A DNA stretch of 64,000 bases from Arthonia radiata. Taxonomy: Eukaryota; Ascomycota; Arthoniomycetes; Arthoniales; Arthoniaceae. The notes below the pieces were generated by a model, which was given only the letters and a program-made list of their open reading frames with translations, ran no database searches and was not told the DNA's origin. The DNA is taken from positions 781,760 to 845,759 of the forward strand of contig PSQN01000001.1 in assembly GCA_002989075.1 (NCBI GenBank). The letters run 5' to 3'. Position 1 is the first letter of the stretch. Each line of letters opens with the position of its first letter. Below are positions 57,543-64,000 of this stretch, piece by piece. The position numbers and the translations under genes are program-made.

Positions 57543-58635
57543 CTATCTCGTCCAGATCTTACTCGACAACGGGTTGTATATCTGCCACGAGTTAAGTTTC
57601 GGGACCCTCTCCGGTCTTCGCGCCTCTCGGTATGAGCCCCCTCCTTTTAGCGACCGAAACTTCTTGCACGGAAGGTAAACCTTGAGACGCCAAACCTTGA
57701 CAGGCGCTATCGTGCGGAAGAGGTTCAACCGATAGAATAGGCCGAACCACGCTTTGCCGGTTTGAACCTTGTCGCCTCGAGGGCTGTACTGGAGGACCAA
57801 TGTCGAACTCGAGGACAGCTTGTCCGCGGGCGGCGAGGAGGATTCAAGCTTCCAACCTTTCATGACGGGGTCGATGAACTTTTCTTTCCATTCCATCAAT
57901 GTTTTCGGCTCGCCGCTCAGCTCTGGGTTTGGGGTCAGCAAGCTTGACAGAGCCTCGTCATCGAGCGTGGGCGGAAGTTTGAGCAGTACATACCCCACCT
58001 TGCACCGCCGTCGCTGCGAGAGGCTAACACAACACTATGTTCTACACCACCAGTCATAGCGGAGGACTGATGCGACTGTGTGCAAGATCTTGCCGGCTGT
58101 TATTTTTATAGGAAGTATCTCCTCCCTAGCGCGTGATCCTGTAGTACGTCGAAAAGTTGCGATCTCGGATGCAGGACCCACGTGCCAAAAAGGTTTGTTG
58201 CGAAACAAGATTGAACAAGGAGGTAAACAAGGGCTTTTGCAGGAGCGTCGTGGATAACACCTGTACGTTTTAGACTTTTGACAGTATCCATTGAGATACT
58301 GTTTTCGTAAGAACAGAGACGTCGGTTTGCCCTTACCAACGTTGCGTGTTAACATTGATCATCAGTAACAAGTATGCTGTTCTCATCAAGCCGTCTCGCC
58401 CCGTGGCGCAGAAAGTCTGTGCTAAAACCATACGACCGCCGCCCCTTTTGGGAATGCGAAGGTGTAGGGTGGCCTCGAGAGAGGTCTGTTCGGCCCGCTG
58501 CTGACAAACTTCCAACTCTATGAGAGAAGACACGCTTGTGAGTCTCAAGAAACCAGTTTCAGATGCAACGTGCCACGCTGCGCAAGCAGGCGCAGTTGGG
58601 AGCCAGCGTGACAATCCGTTCAGGTGAAGCGTCAT
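57543..58635 (-). CDS. Possible three-exon hypothetical protein (301 residues)
   Basis: A phase-consistent model joins 58635-58337, 58298-58148 and 57998-57543 on the minus strand. The second and third exons read like protein (SLKRTGVIHDAPAKALVYLL; VGYVLLKLPPTLDDEALSSL; LMEWKEKFIDPVMKGWKLE). Intron 1 is short (38 nt) with a GTAAGG donor, and intron 2 has a weak GTACTA donor, so the model is uncertain. No family is recognised. Confidence 0.35.
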
Positions 58636-58947
58636 CAGAGTGGAAAGATATCCGGATTCTGGGTGTAAGGCGCTTTGCGGGCTCTAATAAAGAGTTGCTA
58701 TGTAAGGGCGAACGTATGTCGGAGTACGTTTTGAGCTGTTTTGACCTAATTCGTGCTTGCGCGCATGATCAGTAGCATCCCAATGCTCACCGTTGCTTGG
58801 TCTCTCCGCTTTCGAAAATTTGTAGAATTGCGATGGGGAATCAAACGGTAGTTCAATCCAAGTCTGCATGATCACATTGTCATATTGCTGAACTTCTCAA
58901 AGCACTCGCCACGTTAATCACGTGTCGTACTGCTACCTCACCAGATA

Positions 58948-60801
58948 TCACTCCAGCGTCACTCTTACCTGCGGCACTGGAGGGATCATCTTGATTTGCG
59001 CCAGCTCATCAAACACCTGCAGCAAGCTCTCTTCGCTGTCCACGAAGCCGTGGAACTGCTCGAGATTAGCATGCACTTCTTCTCGCGTCCAAGAAGTATC
59101 GAACACATACCCCGGCTTTCCGCACCTTCTTGCTACCGTATGCAAGCGGAAAGTTCGAGTTCACCCAGCCGTCCAGGAACCCAAACACTCTTTCCACATC
59201 CGTGAGTTCTTTCTCTAGTAAACTATGCTTTGCCGCAATCTCCTTCCAAGCCTCCTGCACCTTCTCGCTCTTCGCCCACTCGACTGTCGAGAAGCGAACT
59301 TGCATCTTAGCCGGTGGCCCATAGCCACGTGGCCCTTGACCAAGAGAGATCTCTTGATACTTGACCGAGTCCTGTTCCGGAGACTTGGCGGTGGGACCTT
59401 CCCAAGAGAGGCCGTACCATTCAGCTATGCGAGGCCAGCTGGACTCCCAGGCCCAGAGGGAGGCATCGATGGCGTTGAACTTGCCACGACCCTCTTCAGT
59501 TGAATAGGTCTTGCCGTCACCACCGCCACCCTTGCCTGCCCCGGTCTCTCTTGCGGTCTCGCTATCTGGCAGCCCAAGCGCAAGCCACTCCTCTAGGTAA
59601 GCGTTCATTCGCGCTGTGCTCTGTATCATAGGTGTGGTCCAGGCGATGAAGCCCGCTGGGAAAGTGAAGGGCTCGTTCAGATGCTTTTTCACCGTGGCAT
59701 AGACTGCTAGTGGATACGCAGCGTTCATGGCGGCATTGGGAACCGCGCCGAGGATGAAGGAGGGCATTGCGATGGTGTAGCGGGTCGAGTTGGACAGACA
59801 CCATTTTGAGAGGGTGTCCTCTTGATGGAAATAGAAATTTGGCTCGAGGGTCGTTCGAGGATCGGACTCTTCTTGTGGGACCTTCGTAGGGCCGTTGTGG
59901 ACGCTGTTGCAGACAACCATCTGTGAGTCGCGTTGCGCTGCCAGGACAGAACAGATTAAATGGAGTTGACAATGCTTACCCGTAGTTCTTTGCACCAGTC
60001 TGCAGCATGAAGCGTTTTGGCTTGATGGAGGCCACGTCAAGCGCGCCCACAAAGTTGGCAATAAGTTCGTCTATCATCACATCAGGGTTCTGTTGTATCT
60101 ATTGAATACTGCGGCCTCGTTAAGGACTTCCAGGTATGGCTCACTGTTGATTCGGACCATTTCCTTCACGTTGCTCCAGATGCTGCCACCAGGCTCTGGT
60201 GTCGGCTGAATGTAGGCGAAGAAAAATATGTGGTCTCTGCGCACTCGATTGATTAGCAGGCTGCCTGGCGTAGAGGGCTGTACAAAGCATATGGAAGGTC
60301 AAATGCTTACACATGAGTGATGCCTTTCTCCTTCAGTGTCGTGCCTATCTCCTGTGGCGACTTGAGAAAGTCACATTGAACAAACTCGGCCTTCATGAAC
60401 GTAAGCAATCGTCGTGGTGGCAACAAAGCCATGATAGATCTTCATAATACGAACATTTGGTGGAAGGCCGCCTTCAATGGCTGGCGGACGTCGAGAAAGA
60501 CAGTAGATCTTCTTCCAGATCTTCGGATGCTCGGCGAGGACCTTGATCATATAGTCTATTGGATGATCAGCGTCTGTACTTGGCTCGAGTATTGTACACC
60601 AAGTCGAGTCTCTAAATTGCGGTGATCTATGCCTCGGCGTCTGGTGCTCGAGGCAAGGCTTGTCTCTGGGTTCAAAGGGAAGTACGTACAGCCCGAGATG
60701 CCATTGGCTCCGGTGATGAGAGCTGTCTGGGGTTCTGTCTGGTCAGAGTATTTTGGCAGGGCTTTATAGATGCCCTTGCTCTGTACGACTTGCGTTGACA
60801 T
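58948..60801 (-). CDS. PRISE-type short-chain reductase (progesterone 5-beta-reductase/iridoid synthase-like)
   Basis: Seven exons are inferred: 60801-60690, 60555-60455, 60390-60311, 60236-60145, 60070-59980, 59903-59111 and 59055-58948, giving 458 residues. The NAD(P)-binding motif TGANGISGYYM spans the first junction. Other landmarks are KIYCLSRRP, ITHVDHIFFFAYIQP, RFMLQTGAKNYG, the PRISE catalytic motif NFYFHQED (first Tyr kept), PSFILGAVPNAAMNAAYPLA and the C-terminal HGFVDSEESLLQVFDELAQI. A Gly-rich insert (GAGKGGGGDG) is unusual. Fungal members reduce enone-like substrates, often in secondary metabolism; the substrate here is unknown. Each junction restores the family sequence, so the apparent frame changes are introns, not damage. 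Confidence 0.85.
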
Positions 60802-61637
60802 CTTGGCTGCGGTCGGGCGCAAGTTCGTGAATAATGGAGACTCGTCGCAGCGAGTATTGAAGACCTCGAGTAGCAGCCCAATACTTATAAAGGCAAGCTT
60901 CAGTCAGCCAAATCACGCAAATGTCTCAAAAGAAAGTGCTTAGCAACAGCTTTTACCCTTCGCGGTATACGCTGAAGGACTGGTGATGATTAATGCGATG
61001 ACGAGCGAGGGTGGGGAAGCTTGGGTAAAAGGCCGGGATCTAGTGCATGGCATGTGGAGCGAGGACTGTAGAAGCCTGGAAACACCGGCAAGAATGCTGT
61101 GTAATGCAAGGGACACAATCTGTAGCCTTGCAAGAGGTGCTGTGGTGACGGAGACTAATATAGATGAGGGCGAGGAAAAGATTGCGGGAGAGAATGGAGT
61201 ACTCGAGGTGCGGCCAGCCTTTTTGTAATCGACGTCCACGCTCAGGCGACTTCGAGATTCAGCGATCGATCATAGCAGGAAGAAATCAAAGCTCGATAGG
61301 AAAAGGTCAACAAGTCTCGAGATATCGTTTGTCAATTCCATGCTATTTCACAGCTCCCTGTCATGCCATGAGGCGAATTCAAGATCCTCGCTATGCAATC
61401 GTGCTCGTGACTCGTACGTATATGGCCAGAGCCATCTTCCACTGGGTATCATTGTAATAGATACAGCCTCGTGTCCAGCTCTGCCGTTGACCGCGTGGTG
61501 TGTATATGCATTTTCCCAACGCCGAAAATGCTGGAAATGTGGAAGAGTGCCCGAATGGGCCCAGAACGCCATGCTTGAACGCCGAACACTGCACACAACA
61601 GAGATACGTTGAATCATCTTAGGCCGTCGAGAATTCC
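60802..61637. other. Intergenic region upstream of the reductase
   Basis: No gene is supported. It contains the reductase promoter and the 3' flank of the Utp12-domain gene. Confidence 0.4.
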
Positions 61638-63098
61638 TTACCGTCTGTCCTTCTTACTTCGCTTTGGTGCAGGCTGCTCTTGTTCACTTGCTGACTCTTC
61701 GTCATCGACGTCGTCATATTCAATCTCGTCGACAGACACGGCCTCGTCGCTGTCCACAGATGCCTCGTCGTCGATCAGATCCTCGTCATCCGAGTCATCG
61801 CTGTCTTCATCTTCATCTTGCCCGACGCCGCCGTCGCCTGACTCGGTAACACCATTGACCATGGGCTCATCGTCGGCTTCCTCGTCTGTGCCGAACATTA
61901 GATCTCGGCGCAGAGCTGCCTTTGAGGCAGAGCCTTGACCTTTCGCGCCGGCGTCGGCGGCCTCATCGTCAGAATGATCTTCCGGAGTCTCGCCCTCGAT
62001 GTATATGTAGCCCTCTTGCTGTTTAGGTTGAGCTGGAGGTGCTTGCGCGGCCCTATTCTTACGCAACTGCAGTTGGGCTTCCAGCATGTCCAGTTTGCCC
62101 TTGAGCGCGAGTAGCGGTTGAAGAGCACTTGCTCGCATTTTGACGACTCGATGCAATTCTCGGAGATGGCTCATGACCTCAGGCTGTGTGGCTAGAAACC
62201 CACCGTGGGCGACAACCGTCCACTGGATCCAAACCATGAGGCTTCCGGCTCTTCCTGGTCGTTTGTGCATTCTTTCGGCCAGCTTTTGCAACAGCTGACC
62301 GGCTTGCTGTGAGGGCAGACGCTCGATCGTAGCTCGAATGTTCTGCAGATTGCCGACCTGGAGGCACGATTCCAGCAGAGCTGTATCATTGGTGCGGAGA
62401 GCTTGAGAAAGGACGGTACCCAGCGAGTTTGCGCTTGGTAATGACAAGCCATGTCGACCGCTTCGCGGAGGAGCATGGCCGCTGGAAGAGCGACCACGTT
62501 CATCATCTTGGGCTGAAACGTCCACCGTGGCGCCCTCTCGCGAACGAAGGCGATCTCCGAATGACATCTCGCCATCCTCCAGCGGTTCGCTGTGTGCTCC
62601 GCGGTCCTGGCTGACTCTCATTGTCTCTGCTCCTCTTTTATGTGCTACGTGCGATTCCGATCCTGAGCTTGAGTCTGAAGTTGAACCTGACTCCGAATCT
62701 GAATCATCTGCTTTTGCGCCATTTGTTTTGGTGGAGCTGTGGTAACGCCGATGAGGATCTTGCTCTGCGTCTGTATCTTCATCATCATCTTCGTCATCGT
62801 CGCTGTCATCCTCTTCGGATGACTCCTCGCTGGAAGATTCTGCCTCTTGTTGAAATCCGGTGACATTCACATCGCCGTCGGCATGGCCGACCTTGGCACC
62901 TGCAGCCTCAGACTGCTTTTGTTTGAGTGCTTTGACATCCCTTGAAGGCGCGACAGAGAGCTTTGTAGAAGAGTTGTGGTCGAAAATGCCGTTTATTCCG
63001 TGTACAGTGAGTCGTGTGCTAGTTTCTGAGAGCTTGCGCTTCTTCGAGGACACTTCCTGAGCACGCTGGCTGCTGCGCAGGTTGGCAGCGTGGCTCAT
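61638..63098 (-). CDS. Utp12-domain nucleolar protein (SSU processome)
   Basis: A single exon of 486 residues from ATG 63098. The N-terminal 200 residues are low-complexity with long Ser/Glu/Asp runs. A Utp12-type helical domain covers about 225-345: LGTVLSQALRTNDTALLESC, LPSQQAGQLLQKLAERMHKR, SLMVWIQWTVVAHGGFLA, LRELHRVVKMRASALQPLLA and LKGKLDMLEAQLQLRK. The tail is very acidic with a final basic cluster (PKRSKKDRR). Utp12 domains occur in UTP-A/UTP-B subunits that assemble on the 5' ETS of pre-rRNA. No WD40 propeller is present, so which subunit it replaces (Utp5- or Utp9-like) is unclear. Confidence 0.8.
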   Translation of the reverse strand: MSHAANLRSSQRAQEVSSKKRKLSETSTRLTVHGINGIFDHNSSTKLSVAPSRDVKALKQKQSEAAGAKVGHADGDVNVTGFQQEAESSSEESSEEDDSDDDEDDDEDTDAEQDPHRRYHSSTKTNGAKADDSDSESGSTSDSSSGSESHVAHKRGAETMRVSQDRGAHSEPLEDGEMSFGDRLRSREGATVDVSAQDDERGRSSSGHAPPRSGRHGLSLPSANSLGTVLSQALRTNDTALLESCLQVGNLQNIRATIERLPSQQAGQLLQKLAERMHKRPGRAGSLMVWIQWTVVAHGGFLATQPEVMSHLRELHRVVKMRASALQPLLALKGKLDMLEAQLQLRKNRAAQAPPAQPKQQEGYIYIEGETPEDHSDDEAADAGAKGQGSASKAALRRDLMFGTDEEADDEPMVNGVTESGDGGVGQDEDEDSDDSDDEDLIDDEASVDSDEAVSVDEIEYDDVDDEESASEQEQPAPKRSKKDRR

Positions 63099-63968
63099 GG
63101 CACCGTCAACCAGCACTTAGCTGGCAAAAGTGCGAGGCATGAGAGGCGTGGATGGAAGATGGCGCTGGTGGTCGTACGAGCTCGTGGACAGAAATTGCAG
63201 GGTGAAACTTTTCGCGAGGTGTAAGGGTTACGGGCGCCGAGAGACTAGGAGCAGGGTGGGGGCCTAACGGAAGAATAATGGCGTGCCCCTTCACGGCCTA
63301 GCGCCATTGGGTCGTCTTGCGAAATCTTCTTAAGCGGAGCTTCTAGGTTCCTTCAATCAACAACCTCCCGCCTTTCTCGATCCCCACTGCAACGAACACG
63401 ACGCCATCCATCGCAACTTTCATCGAAACTATTGTCGCATTCATCTTGCGACAATCGACATCAAATTCTTCAATGTCGGCCGCGTGATTCTTCACCTCGC
63501 CATAACGCGAGCGCCCGTCGACGCGTGCCAAACAATTTCTGCACAGACCACACCGAGCGAACCACCCTGATTCGCCGATTTTTATCGGACTGCACACTCC
63601 GGACGAATACTTAACTCCACCACGTCTGGATTTTATAACTGACTGCAGTGTCGCGACGAGGCGAGTTCAGTTTCGCGCCTTCGCCATCGTAGTCGTTGCC
63701 TAGTCGAGCTTGAAGCACCGAGGATCATCCTCAAAAGTCGCGACTGTCACTCCTTTACCATCAACTTCAATTCTTCGCGCATTTATTGCATTTTTGCTCC
63801 TCGATCAAGGCGCACCAAACTCACCTAGTAATTCTGCAAGATTAGCGTGCACTCGGATTCTCACCTTCATCGCCGCCTTGATTTCAAAGCTTCGAGAAGT
63901 CTCTTATAATTCACTACATTGCGATCGTCGGGCTTGCGCATTTCCGCACCGACTTCCATTGGAACAGT
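63099..63968. promoter_or_regulatory. Divergent intergenic region
   Basis: This lies between the Utp12-domain gene (-) and a presumed gene start at 63969 (+). Its second half is C/T-rich on the plus strand. No gene is seen inside it. Confidence 0.35.
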
Positions 63969-64000
63969 ATGGCAACAGTCGCATCACCTTCGGCTGATGC
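63969..64000 (+). CDS. Possible start of a gene cut by the window edge
   Basis: An ATG at 63969 opens MATVASPSAD, after a pyrimidine-rich leader, and runs off the window. The context (AACAGTATGG) is acceptable. Too little is visible to name it. Confidence 0.35.
   Translation, partial: MATVASPSAD

Noticed and set aside
59066-59145. Apparent frameshift near the end of the PRISE reductase
   Set aside because: A 54-nt intron (59110-59056) with GTATGT donor, CTAAT branch site and CAG acceptor joins RKAG to FHGFVDSEES exactly as in the family.
1-64000. TAG reassigned to an amino acid
   Set aside because: SWF1 and the 47407 gene end properly at TAG, and long conserved genes contain no internal TAG, so a code change is not supported.

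Overview
The window is nuclear DNA of a filamentous ascomycete (Pezizomycotina; Dothideomycetes is my best guess, from the gene set and style rather than a marker gene). The evidence is short spliceosomal introns (about 40-150 nt) with TACTAAC/CTGAC-like branch points, a HET-domain gene, dynactin p150, HP1, an AreA-GATA-like/DUF3295 protein and a fungal DOCK GEF. The first ~900 bp are AT-rich and hold the heavily mutated tail of a Ty1/Copia element, with the look of repeat-induced point mutation (RIP).

Layout. 1-910: Copia fossil, then a short telomere-like repeat near 1100. 1435-17243 (+): housekeeping genes: SWF1-type DHHC palmitoyltransferase, SCP160/vigilin KH protein, a 2025-residue DOCK GEF followed in frame (after one stop) by a 298-codon repeat-bearing extension, and a BAR-like/PH protein. 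17826-22138 (+): accessory genes: an interrupted HET gene, a small ORF and an F-box-like gene with an RFX-type X-box upstream. 22139-26198 is a 4-kb gene desert before an AreA-GATA-like/DUF3295 regulator with an overlapping uORF. 27934-31445 is gene-poor and holds a perfect 17-bp minisatellite and older degenerate repeats. 31446-34291 (+): a CCCH plus CHY zinc-finger protein. 35629-44416 (-): dynactin p150, MAM3/CNNM and HP1. CCT5 (44843-46802, +) diverges from HP1. 47407-57024 (+): small proteins of unknown function, including four consecutive genes for membrane proteins with low-complexity tails, two of them split by an in-frame stop. 57543-63098 (-): an unknown gene, a seven-exon PRISE-type reductase and a nucleolar Utp12-domain protein. 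A gene appears to begin at 63969 and runs off the window.

The known genes cover vesicle traffic and the cytoskeleton (SWF1, DOCK, PH protein, dynactin, CCT5), RNA and ribosome biology (KH protein, Utp12 protein), chromatin (HP1), metal homeostasis (MAM3) and allorecognition (HET). They are not an operon or an obvious pathway cluster. The most unusual points are the membrane-protein array at 48-55 kb, four reading frames that each carry one in-frame stop and then stay open, and two GC-AG introns. All intron positions were inferred by eye from splice signals and protein-family continuity; no transcript data were available.
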